From the NCBI GenBank assembly GCA_031370625.1, contig JANMQR010000314.1:1-64000 (forward strand): a stretch of DNA of 64,000 nucleotides, given 5' to 3'. Of the stretch, positions 30,101-35,861 are shown one piece after another. Both the position numbers and the translations under genes were made by a program. This DNA is from UKL13-2 sp031370625. GTDB taxonomy: Bacteria > Pseudomonadota > Gammaproteobacteria > Burkholderiales > Usitatibacteraceae. Below the pieces are notes generated by a model that saw only the letters and a list, made by a program, of their open reading frames with translations, did no database searches and was not told the origin of the DNA. The first letter of the stretch is position 1. The number at the start of each line of letters is the position of its first letter.

Positions 30101-30319
30101 AAACTTCGTTTGGTGCCGTGCCTGAACGAGGGCTGGTCCAATTTCACGGTGCATTACCGGTATCGGGAAACGGTTTATCAAATCGAGGTCAACGTAACAA
30201 AGCATCCGCCGGGCATCCGGCCCGAGCAAAGGATTATTGTCGACGGTTTGGAGCAGCGGGACGCTGTCATCATCATGCGCGACGATCAGCAGGAACACCG
30301 GGTAAATGTGATCGTTTAA
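21110..30319 (+). CDS. ndvB: Cyclic beta-1,2-glucan synthase (GT84-GH94)
   Basis: The protein has 3069 residues with a TTG start at 21110 preceded by AAGGA; the next Met is residue 45, inside conserved sequence. It makes cyclic beta-1,2-glucan at the inner membrane for export to the periplasm (osmo-adaptation, host interaction in known cases). Membrane segments lie near 428-490, 858-900 and 975-1035. The GT84 domain carries LDTDTQLPRD (~645) and HRWIRGDWQ (~807). A glycoamylase-like part has QGHFYNWYDT and YVSTVDSGNL (~1125-1165). Two GH94-type regions follow (from ~1720 and ~2215). The second has FRDQLQDT and the catalytic-acid motif GSGDWNDGMN (~2745). It is longer than the usual ~2800 because of low-complexity inserts: TPTPTPTTT (~1205), NSENSNNSENS (~1365) and a charged KDNQRDKAKDPRDRD stretch (~2205). 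Confidence 0.95.
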   Translation: MKAKIKTSRAKLSEWASRIDADDAAAKYISAEAPLRAELFSADQMDRHGRFLASSHQLAAWRRPDQLLARLIENYAVLMWACGLLTNAVKTNRRITPAGEWLLDNFYLIEEQIRTARRHFPKTYSQELPVLASGPSAGLPRVYDIALEAIAHGDGRVDPESLNRFIEAYQKGADLKLGELWAIPIMLRLALIENLRRVGARVAAGMLDRNEADTWADQMIKTAEEDPKSLILVIADMARSNPPMVSSFVAELARRLQGHSSALALPLTWIEQRLSETGLTIEQLVQSETQSLAANQVSISNSIGSLRFLGAMDWREFVESMSSVEHKLREDPSNIYAKMNFATRDRYRHVIEKVAKRSRLSEKDVARKAVQLAFLAAAKPRHAASERESHVGFYLVDKGLPQLEHAVEARVSALEAIRRFDQLAERFPFPLYFGASAVLTIAISVGLFQIANASNFALAFVVLMIAAMLLGASQLAVSLTNWLATLIAAPVLLPRMDFSKGIPSESRTLVVVPTMLSNIHGAEALIEALEVRFLANRDHNLHFGLLTDFPDAATESLSGDESILAFVRTAIDALNDKYGIEREDKFYLFHRPRRWNEHEKVWMGYERKRGKLADLNNLLRFGKTEPFSLILGDSNFLRDVKYVITLDTDTQLPRDAARELVATMSHPLNRAQLPIPEKATDKSNAENSRSIAPLRNGYGILQPRVSVSLPSTNRSRYAQLYGSEPGLDPYTRAVSDVYQDLFEEGSFIGKGIYDVAAFEEAVKDRFPDNRILSHDLLEGCYARAGLLSDVEFYEDYPSSYSADVSRRHRWIRGDWQIASWLFSRVPRKQFAGESKSARTKNLLSALSQWKIFDNLRRSLVPAAMMLLFVAGWVTVPAVALWTLAVLSILFLPMIATSSLSLAKKPKDVLFRQHVSEVGQSVARQILQTLFALATLPYEAAFSLDAIIRTSLRVLFTKHRLLEWKPASGPEQRTAKMGLTQLLATFRSMWVSPATAIFVGLYLGSQRPLVLAIAAPVLFLWLVAPAIAWWVSRPLDRRPAQLDLAQTRFLRALTRRTWRFFERFVSREDNWLPPDNYQEHPAAVVAHRTSPTNIGMALLANLSAYDFAYITTGTLVERTENTLASMLKLDRYQGHFYNWYDTITLRPLAPLYVSTVDSGNLCGHLLTLRPGLLQLAEQKILSPRLFEGLADALENLMSAPETTEAVSMQTPTPTPTTTAPSIDDAADGANQAASRNPAAPRSPIYTPLLLQLKRDIESACDANPITASAVKSWLERIIRTATRLVHESGDRRADATGSFVAQSPANLARLALEARTPKGEDGASTTTTRQTEFTWWANAIRLQCDDALNELAWLMPWIHFPGALENSENSNNSENSIDHLFNSADVAFSLERIPTLQQISRLHDSLLQHLRPSPDKSASNAALLAEIMSLVALASTRAKERIAKIDLLARQVGDLALVDYSFLYDTTQQLMTVGYNVEQHRIDTGRYDLLASEARLASFVAIAQGKIPQESWFALGRNLTTAGGEAILLSWSGSMFEYLMPTLVMPAYQNTLLDQTCVAAVKRQIAYGNMRGVPWGISESGYNAVDTSLNYQYRAFGVPGLGLKRGLSDDLVIAPYASALALMVMPEAACENLQRLDDDGVMGRYGMYEAVDFTPARLPRGQSSAVVRSFMAHHQGMSLLSFAYVLLDQPMQKRFESDPQFQATTLLLQERIPAATSFHIHAPELSDVSATAIGPVMPMRVLRSPHTPTPEVQLLSNGRYHVMVTNAGGGYTRWKEFGVTRWHEDGTRDNWGAFCYIRDVASGQFWSTAHQPTLKAADTYEAIFTEGRVEFRRRDGDYETHTEIVVSPEDDIELRRTSISNRSRVRRTIEITSYAEVVLAVPAADALHPAFSNLFVQTEIVRDRQAILCTRRPRAEHEQVPCMFHLMAAHNAEVIHVSYETDRIRFIGRTRGIDSPVAMSEAGALSGSEGSVLDPIVSIRYRITIEPEQTATIDVVSGMSDTRDGAYALADKYRDRRLADRVFDLAWTHSWVNLRQINATESDAQLYGRLAGSIIYANPGMRADAGVLLRNLRGQSGLWGYAISGDLPIVLLQITDMANIELVRQLVQAHAYWRLKGLAVDLVIWNEDHAGYRQLLHEQIMDLIAAGIEANQTDRPGGIFVRAAEHISAEDRTLFQTVARVIIADTRGTLAEQVNRRSLNEKFADRPKDNQRDKAKDPRDRDKYPPKLVPIAPGATKRNESMPRASTGLTPVDETLQLFNGFGGFSADGREYVIRTSTEQLDEVATRAQTTPAPWSNVIANAQFGTVISEAGAAYTWSENAHEFRLTPWGDDPVTDSSGEAFYVRDDESGAFFSPTPLPAGGPGAYVTRHGFGYSIFEHEEDGIRSEMTVHVDLDAPIKFSTLKVRNISGRPRRMSATGFVEWVLGDLRAKSAMHIVTEIEAASGALCARNAYSTEFGNRIVFFDAGDSTGLANASVSADRVEFIGRNSTLKKPAAMRRIRLSNKVGAGLDPCAAIQIPFDLADGEEREITFRLGTAGRHGSDDISATIQRLRSKDEVRASLKNVRDYWAKTLTVVQVDTPDAALNVLANGWLVYQTLACRLWARSGYYQSGGAYGFRDQLQDTMALIHSEPRLVREHLLRSASRQFLEGDVQHWWHPPSGRGVRTRCSDDFLWLPQAACRYVLATGDVGVLNESIHFLEGRQVNPEDDSYYDLPTRSDTKGTLYQHCVRAIERGLSFGERGLPLMGSGDWNDGMNLVGMQGKGESVWLGFFLYDTMVRFERLARAHGDAKFADRCKTESEQLQRNLNLHGWDGGWFRRAYFDDGTPLGSSANAECRIDSIAQSWSVLSGAGDPARSLTAMNALDKHLVRRVDKLIQLLDPPFDTSTLNPGYIKGYVPGVRENGGQYTHGAVWAAMAFAKLGDGARAWDLFNMINPVNHATTATDVAIYKVEPYVIAADVYGVAPHTGRGGWTWYTGSAGWMYRLILESLLGIQVEANKLRLVPCLNEGWSNFTVHYRYRETVYQIEVNVTKHPPGIRPEQRIIVDGLEQRDAVIIMRDDQQEHRVNVIV

Positions 30320-30425
30320 AGCGCTTTTGTAAGGATTCGCCGACAACAGAAGCGGGGGTATTCCGGTCTTTTTAATTGAGTGCTTCAGAAATAATCAATT
30401 GGTCGAAATCGAATTACAGGCCATT

Positions 30426-31544
30426 ATGAAAACTTCAAATGCACTCAAGCAGCGTGGGTTGGTCAGTGTTCTGGCGAATGAGCCCGAGGTGGCTCCCGAC
30501 CACGTCCTCCGTTCCCCATTCGGCGTCATGAATTTTTTAGCGCCAGTATCGCAACTCAAACCGCGCGCAGTGCTTCATTCGCACAACACGTCTGCGCGTC
30601 TCGGCCCAGCGCATACGAATTTCGCCCGCACATCGGCTTTTCCGCTCCCGGGGCTCCGCGCCATGCCCGTACCTGATGGCCGAAGCCATGAAACGTTGAC
30701 GAATTCAGTGACGAACCTGAAGACCAATTCCCCAATGCAAAATAGCCTCTTGGCGGCATTGTCGCCAGCAGAACTTGATCGACTCACCCCCCATTTGGAA
30801 TTGGTGAAAATGTCACTCGGCGACGTGCTCTACGAGTCCGGCGGTCGCCTGCAGCACGTGTTTTTTCCGACCACCTCAATTGTGTCACTGCTCTATGTGC
30901 TCGAAGACGGTGCATCGACGGAAATCGCGGCGGTGGGCAATGAAGGCATTCTTGGCGTGTCCACCTTCATGGGCGGCGACACGACGCCAAGCCGTGCGGT
31001 CGTACAAAGCGCGGGATACGGTTATCGCATCACCACACAAAATCTAAAGCAAGAATTCGAGCGCACTGGCGGCTTGTTCAGGCTTCTGTTGAGATACGCC
31101 CAAGCGCTGATGACGCAGACCGCACAAATGGCGGTTTGCAATCGCCACCACTCGCTTGAACAACAGCTGTGCCGGCGACTTCTGTTCAGCCTGGATCGCC
31201 TGCCCACCGATTCGCTGTTCATGACGCAAGAACTTATCGCCAATATGCTGGGCGTGCGCCGTGAAGGCGTCACCGCTGCAGCGGGAAACTTACAGCGCGC
31301 CGGGCTCATTCGCTACAGCCGCGGGCGTATCGATATTCTGGATCGCAATGGCCTGGAATCGGCGGTCTGCGAGTGTTACGGCGTAGTGAAGCTCGAATTC
31401 AATCGACTACTCTCTGACAACCACCGCAGTGATCCGTTTCACACTCTTCGGCAAGCGGAGGAACGAGTTGACTCACTTACCCACTTCACGAATAAAAATT
31501 CCGCGAGCGTCAAACGGAACGTGAGCAATTCGTTGTATGCGTGA
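30426..31544 (+). CDS. Crp/Fnr-family transcriptional regulator
   Basis: The conserved protein begins around MQNSLLAALSPAELDRL (ATG at 30735), where relatives of this family start. The frame is open further upstream through ATG 30426 (weak AGG site) and TTG 30399. From 30735 it would have 269 residues. It has a cyclic-nucleotide-binding-like beta-roll (LELVKMSLGDVLYESGG, HVFFPTTSIVSLLYV, EIAAVGNEGILGVS) followed by a winged helix with MTQELIANMLGVRREGVTAA. It is a DNA-binding regulator whose ligand is unknown; no Fnr-type cysteine cluster is seen. It lies 107 bases after the glucan synthase and upstream of csbD, so it may control nearby stress genes (inference). The N-terminal extension may be untranslated. 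Confidence 0.88.
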   Translation: MKTSNALKQRGLVSVLANEPEVAPDHVLRSPFGVMNFLAPVSQLKPRAVLHSHNTSARLGPAHTNFARTSAFPLPGLRAMPVPDGRSHETLTNSVTNLKTNSPMQNSLLAALSPAELDRLTPHLELVKMSLGDVLYESGGRLQHVFFPTTSIVSLLYVLEDGASTEIAAVGNEGILGVSTFMGGDTTPSRAVVQSAGYGYRITTQNLKQEFERTGGLFRLLLRYAQALMTQTAQMAVCNRHHSLEQQLCRRLLFSLDRLPTDSLFMTQELIANMLGVRREGVTAAAGNLQRAGLIRYSRGRIDILDRNGLESAVCECYGVVKLEFNRLLSDNHRSDPFHTLRQAEERVDSLTHFTNKNSASVKRNVSNSLYA

Positions 31545-31674
31545 TTGTTCACCGCAATTTGACGCTGTAACGTAACGCTGCAACGCGCATTTGTTGTATT
31601 CAAAAGATGTTTTACCGACCTAAACCATCAGGTTCAGTTTTTTCCACCGTGCAACCTAACGTAAGGAGTTCACC

Positions 31675-31854
31675 ATGAACAAAGATCAAGTTAAAGGCCG
31701 CGCCAAGCAAGTTGAAGGAAAAGTGAAAGAAATGACCGGAAAACTGGTCGGCAATGAAAAACTGGAAGTAAAAGGAAAAGTTGAAAAAGGTGTTGGTCGC
31801 GCGCAAGCGGGATTCGGGGACATGAAAGCCGACGTGAAGAAAAGTATCAAGTAA
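31675..31854 (+). CDS. CsbD family stress protein (59 aa)
   Basis: The ATG at 31675 follows AAGGAG at ideal spacing. The sequence MNKDQVKGRAKQVEGKVKE and KVEKGVGRAQAGFGDMK is the characteristic CsbD pattern of charged amphipathic helices with repeated GxxKxxxGK elements. CsbD proteins are induced in general stress responses; their molecular role is not known. A strong terminator follows. Confidence 0.93.
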   Translation: MNKDQVKGRAKQVEGKVKEMTGKLVGNEKLEVKGKVEKGVGRAQAGFGDMKADVKKSIK

Positions 31855-31903
31855 TCAACGCAAACGTTGTGCGCTACTTTCCGAGCACATCGCACATCAA
31901 AAA

Positions 31904-31928
31904 GGCCACGGATTCCGTGGCCTTTTTT
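31904..31928 (+). terminator. Intrinsic terminator after csbD-like gene
   Basis: Stem GGCCACGG / CCGTGGCC with an ATT loop, followed by six T. It is preceded by A's, so it may also stop leftward reading from the dehydrogenase gene, which ends at 31976. Confidence 0.92.
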
Positions 31929-31975
31929 ATTGCGACGCGCCCTCGTAAACTTGTCTATTGTCTGCTGTCTATTGC

Positions 31976-33358
31976 CTACGCTGGCGCATCCAAAGCCGCC
32001 ACCCGCACCAGCTTTTTGTTGACGAACTCCTGGATCCCCAAGCTCGAGAGTTCTCGCCCGTAGCCAGAATCCTTGACACCGCCAAATGGCAGATCTGGCG
32101 CGGTCCAGGTAGGGTGATTGATAAACACCATGCCCGTATCAATCCGGCTGGCGAGGCGTTTGCCGCGCGCGACATCGTTGGTAAAAATTGAACCGCCAAG
32201 TCCGAACGGTGAATCGTTCGCCAGCGCGACGGCCTCGTCTTCATCGTTCACGCGGAAAAACAATGCAACCGGGCCGAAAAATTCATCTTTGTACGCAGGG
32301 TTATCCGGCGAAATGTCCGCGAGGATGGTGGGCTGCATGAACCAGCCTGGCCGCTCGATCCTGCCGCCACCCATGACCAAGGTCGCGCCATGTGCAACCG
32401 CTTCTTTGACCTGCTCAAGCAATTTAACAAGCGCCGCTTCGGTGGATAAGGGGCCCAGCGTGGTGGCCGCATCCATCGGGTCGCCGGGTTTCAGTGCAGA
32501 AAATGCCGATTGAAATTTTTCAAAAAACTTATCAGCCATTGCGTCGACTACGATGAATCGTTTCGCGGCAATGCAACACTGACCGGTATTGTTCATCTTT
32601 GCCCACAGCGCCCATTTAATTGTTTTCTCCAAATCCGCGTCATCAAGAACAATAAAAGCATCGCTCCCGCCTAATTCCATTGTGGATTTTTTCAAACTTT
32701 TTCCTGCCCGTTCGGCCACGCGTTTTCCCGCCTCCACACTGCCCGTCAATGCGACGCCTTTAATCCGCGGATCGTCGATGATATTGTTAACTTGGTCATA
32801 CGAAATAAACAAATTTGTGTAAACGCCCGCGGGAGCACCGGCCTCTTCCCACAGCTTCTCGAACGCGAGCGCGCATGCGGGCACGGTGCCGGAGTGTTTC
32901 ACCATCACCACATTTCCCGCCATCAGATTTGGCGCTGCAAATCGCGCCAATTGGTAATACGGGAAATTCCAGGGCTGCACGCCAAACAGCACACCAAACG
33001 GGCTGCTGTGTACCTCGGCCTCACCGATGCTCGGACTTAAGCGCTCGGGTGCCAAAAATTTTTCTGCGTTGTTCGCGTAGTAATCAAGAATGTCGGCACT
33101 GAGCGCGACTTCGCCTTGCGACTCTGCAAAAAGTTTTCCCATTTCCAGCGTCATCGGTTTGGCAAATTCATCCGCCCTTGTGCGCATGATCGCAGCCGCT
33201 TTGGTCACCACCGCTGCGCGCTGTGCAAAAGTCCAGCTGCGCCATTCTTCGAAACATTTGCTGGCTGTGTTAATTGCGGCTTCCACCGCCGCATCTGTGT
33301 GTTCATCATATTTCGTACCCGCTTTTCCGTCGTACGGGTTAACGCTTTGATAGGCCAT
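31976..33358 (-). CDS. sad: NAD(P)-dependent succinate-semialdehyde dehydrogenase (Sad/YneI type)
   Basis: ATG 33358 (MAYQSVNPYDGK) is chosen over the open frame start at 33400, because aldehyde dehydrogenases of this type start there; it gives 460 residues, the usual length. It oxidises succinate semialdehyde, or a similar aldehyde, to the acid. Motifs seen: PWNFPYYQ substrate and cofactor segment, GSVEAGKRVAE Rossmann part, catalytic Glu in MELGGSDAFIVL, nucleophile Cys in NTGQCCIAAKR, and FGGVKDSGYGRE near the end. The second Cys of the CC pair aligns with the nucleophile. It is in the cytoplasm. No GABA transaminase gene lies next to it, so the physiological substrate is uncertain. Confidence 0.92.
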   Translation of the reverse strand: MAYQSVNPYDGKAGTKYDEHTDAAVEAAINTASKCFEEWRSWTFAQRAAVVTKAAAIMRTRADEFAKPMTLEMGKLFAESQGEVALSADILDYYANNAEKFLAPERLSPSIGEAEVHSSPFGVLFGVQPWNFPYYQLARFAAPNLMAGNVVMVKHSGTVPACALAFEKLWEEAGAPAGVYTNLFISYDQVNNIIDDPRIKGVALTGSVEAGKRVAERAGKSLKKSTMELGGSDAFIVLDDADLEKTIKWALWAKMNNTGQCCIAAKRFIVVDAMADKFFEKFQSAFSALKPGDPMDAATTLGPLSTEAALVKLLEQVKEAVAHGATLVMGGGRIERPGWFMQPTILADISPDNPAYKDEFFGPVALFFRVNDEDEAVALANDSPFGLGGSIFTNDVARGKRLASRIDTGMVFINHPTWTAPDLPFGGVKDSGYGRELSSLGIQEFVNKKLVRVAALDAPA

Positions 33359-33397
33359 GATTTGCTCGCTTTCGGTTTTTTGCAGACGCTGAAAAAA

Positions 33398-33440
33398 CAA
33401 AAATCGTTGCCCACATCAACGCGGGTCAACGATTTTTGGG
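33398..33440 (-). terminator. Terminator between the PPOX gene and the dehydrogenase gene
   Basis: An 11-bp perfect inverted repeat AAAAATCGTTG / CAACGATTTTT encloses 17 bases that can pair further (CCCGC / GTGGG). It is followed on the minus strand by GTTTTTT. It separates the two leftward genes into different transcripts. Confidence 0.75.
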
Positions 33441-33463
33441 ATGATGAAACGAAGCCAAGAATG

Positions 33464-33976
33464 TTAGCCAGCGCGCATCCTTATTTCGCCACTTTCACCC
33501 ATGCCGCTTGGCCGTTCGCCGGTAATGGCTGCCTTCGCCATTTTATAAATCTGCACGATCTTGCTTTCCTTCACGTCCCAATAATGGGCGTGCACAATGG
33601 TGACTTGCACCAGCGCCAGATCCGGATCATCCACGCCGCCCGGAAACCAGGCTTGGGCAAATTTATTCCAAAGCTCGGTTTTTTTCGCCATGTCTTCCAC
33701 CACTTTGGCCTCACCCGAAACTGACACGTAACTATCATCATCAGGGTCGGCATAAGCGATATTGACGCGTTTATCAGTGCTGATGTCAACGACCGGATCG
33801 CCCTTGCGCGACATGAAGAACCAAAGCGATTCGTCATCATCGATAACCGTGTTCTGCGTCGTCATCGGCCGCGAGTGCAGATGGCCATTACCGTGTCGTG
33901 TGGTGAACATGCCGAAGCGGATGTCCTTGATCAAATCCCACAGCGTGTCTTTGGGGTTTTCAGTGTTGTCACTCAT
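33464..33976 (-). CDS. Pyridoxamine-phosphate-oxidase-fold general stress protein
   Basis: ATG 33976 (MSDNTENPKDTLWDLI) has AAGGAG six bases upstream and is preferred to the open frame start at 34033. The product has 170 residues and a split-barrel FMN-binding fold: RFGMFTTRHGNGHLHSRPM, LWFFMSRKGDPVVDI, VNIAYADPDDDSYVSVSG and a C-terminal HYWDVKESKIVQI. This is the general-stress-protein-26 type of the PPOX superfamily, which binds flavin; the reaction is unknown. It lies among stress genes. Confidence 0.88.
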   Translation of the reverse strand: MSDNTENPKDTLWDLIKDIRFGMFTTRHGNGHLHSRPMTTQNTVIDDDESLWFFMSRKGDPVVDISTDKRVNIAYADPDDDSYVSVSGEAKVVEDMAKKTELWNKFAQAWFPGGVDDPDLALVQVTIVHAHYWDVKESKIVQIYKMAKAAITGERPSGMGESGEIRMRAG

Positions 33977-34250
33977 TGTTGTCTCCTTTAAAACCATAGG
34001 ATGACGATTTGAGGGGCCATAACGTGTAAGCACATTACCGATGGTCGCGTAGGACGATCATCAACCGCAAAACTTTCGCTGCAAGGCGTGCGAAAAATTC
34101 ACATTTGCCGCCTTTTAAGACCGTGCCAGCGTAGTCGCCGTTGCGGGATAACTATCAGCGTTCTCCTACAAGCGCTGCGGCATGCCAGCGACATGCACCA
34201 TGATCTGGCCGCTTTACTCTTGATGAGTTAACTAAAGTGAAAGGGCTGAA
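33977..34250. other. Divergent stress-gene regulatory region
   Basis: A 274-base gap between the leftward PPOX gene and the rightward glycine-rich gene. It contains CGTAGGACGATCA (34048-34060), which recurs exactly at 45530-45542, and a TTCTCCTAC block (34161-34169) that is the reverse complement of GTAGGAGAA. No protein gene seen. Confidence 0.45.
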
Positions 34251-34892
34251 ATGGACACTATCATTGCGGGCAGGTTCGGTACTAAAACGGAAGCTGATGC
34301 AGCTGCCGATAAAATGCACGGCTTTGTGACTGAAAGCGATATCTGCATATTTCACAACAATCCGCCGGGACAACATCGAACAACCTTGTTCGGAAATGAG
34401 GACGCGGCCAAGCATGAAGCCTCGCATTTGAATCCACCGAACCGCGCGCAGAAAATCGCCGAAGCGGATGCATCGGAGCAGGCCGAAAAAGCTGAAAACA
34501 CATCATTGGCTACCGCAGCGGTCGCTGGGGTCGCGGTGGGCGCACTGGCCGTCGCCGCGGGCCCGGTGGCCGCGCTGGCAGCAGCGGGCGTTGCCGCCTA
34601 CACGGGCTCACTTGCGGGCGCGCTGACCGGGGCCGACGGGAATAATAGTTCTACTGTTTCCCGCGACGGTACGCACAACCCGGCAAACCACGGTTCACAA
34701 TCGCATGCGGTCCGCCAGGGAGGTGCCATGATTGCAGTGAGGCTTGCGAATGCAGATAGTCAAACTCGTGTTGTTGATGCACTTCGTTCGGCTGGCGCAG
34801 CCGATATTGAAATCGCGTCGGGCGAATGGCGGGACGGCGACTGGGTGGATTTTGATCCCCTCGACACACCAAAATTTGTAGCACCTCATTGA
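34251..34892 (+). CDS. Glycine/alanine-zipper stress protein, YflT-like N-terminus
   Basis: The ATG at 34251 follows AAAGGG. The N-terminal part (MDTIIAGRFGTKTEADAAAD, ICIFHNNPPGQ) resembles the short alpha/beta domain of heat-induced stress proteins of the YflT/GS17M type. Residues ~85-130 are a glycine- and alanine-rich hydrophobic zipper (AAVAGVAVGALAVAAGPVAA) that could insert in a membrane. The C-terminal half (MIAVRLANADSQTRVVDALR) looks like a second copy of the ferredoxin-like domain. It ends 11 bases before the stop of the convergent secreted protein. The function is not established. Confidence 0.72.
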   Translation: MDTIIAGRFGTKTEADAAADKMHGFVTESDICIFHNNPPGQHRTTLFGNEDAAKHEASHLNPPNRAQKIAEADASEQAEKAENTSLATAAVAGVAVGALAVAAGPVAALAAAGVAAYTGSLAGALTGADGNNSSTVSRDGTHNPANHGSQSHAVRQGGAMIAVRLANADSQTRVVDALRSAGAADIEIASGEWRDGDWVDFDPLDTPKFVAPH

Positions 34893-34903
34893 TCAAGCGA
34901 ATT

Positions 34904-35833
34904 TTAAATGGGCGCTGGCTGCCGGCCAAATTCGAGCCGTTTCATAAACAGATATTGACTGCGATCCACTTCTCGCAATTGCCTAGGGTAGCGCTCCGCG
35001 GCGCTAAACCAGTCATTGATCCGCTTTTCAAACTGCATCGCTTTCGGCACGCGCAATGCACCCAAGTAGGCTTCCACGGCCAAGTGGTAGCGCATCGTGT
35101 TGCGCTCCACCAATCCCAATAACCCTTCAACATAAATTGGCTCGCCGGTCGACTGTGTGCCGATAACGGTGAAGCCTACCTTATCGCGTGCCACCGTATT
35201 TAAATACGCCTTCATCAAAAACTTTGCCGTGGCACCAAAGCCATAGGAATACGAAAGATGAATGAACGTCTGACCGTTTTCTGTCGGCACTGCCTCCAGC
35301 ACAATCCGGTAATTGCGGGTGCTGAGCGGGCCTGAGTCCGCAGACAAATTAATTTGCAAAAAATCAGCTTTGCGATTGCTTTCTTTCCACAAAAGCGCGA
35401 TGGGATAAGCATCCTTTGAACGCTGCTCAACTTTTTTGCCAACTGTCATCAATAGCGTTGGCGCGCCATTCGGATTACCGGGGTTCGGCTGCAGCGCGCA
35501 TGATTTGGTATTCAGATGCAGGATGAGAATATCGCACCACACTTGCGGCACCGCAAGTGCTGCGCTGACGGTTGCAAACGAATGCTTGATCTCCGCGTAG
35601 ACATCGCCCTTAATGTTTTCTGATGACTGCACGGATTCAATAATCAACGGAATCTTGAACGGGCTGTTCGCCATACGACCGCGCAGCGACTCTCTTAGTT
35701 GTAACAACGCGGCGGGTGATGAAGCGGCACTTTCGTCGGCGTTTGCCGTTGCCGCCAAGCTCTCGCCGCCAGAAATCAATGCGACTGCCAACACCAACAC
35801 ACCAACGAAAACGTTAACTCTGGAAATATTCAT
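34904..35833 (-). CDS. Secreted protein of unknown function
   Basis: ATG 35833 (MNISRVNVFVGVLVLAVALI) gives a clear signal peptide ending ESLAATA; the frame is also open to a GTG at 35842. The mature protein (~280 residues) is probably periplasmic, with no transmembrane segment and one Cys pair (WCDIL, KSCAL). I do not recognise the family. It follows the PLD-family lipoprotein gene with a 28-base gap, so the two probably form an operon and may act together on lipids or the envelope (inference). The start region is duplicated as a 17-bp tandem repeat. Confidence 0.75.
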   Translation of the reverse strand: MNISRVNVFVGVLVLAVALISGGESLAATANADESAASSPAALLQLRESLRGRMANSPFKIPLIIESVQSSENIKGDVYAEIKHSFATVSAALAVPQVWCDILILHLNTKSCALQPNPGNPNGAPTLLMTVGKKVEQRSKDAYPIALLWKESNRKADFLQINLSADSGPLSTRNYRIVLEAVPTENGQTFIHLSYSYGFGATAKFLMKAYLNTVARDKVGFTVIGTQSTGEPIYVEGLLGLVERNTMRYHLAVEAYLGALRVPKAMQFEKRINDWFSAAERYPRQLREVDRSQYLFMKRLEFGRQPAPI

Positions 35834-35861
35834 ATCTCGCACTTATTCATATCTCGCACTT
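35828..35861. repeat. 17-bp tandem duplication of a start-codon region
   Basis: Two exact copies (35828-35844 and 35845-35861) fill the gap between the PLD gene stop and the next start. The upstream copy holds an extra ATG (35850) that opens a six-codon frame (MNKCEI). Its TGA overlaps the true ATG at 35833, so it could couple or tune translation. Confidence 0.85.
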
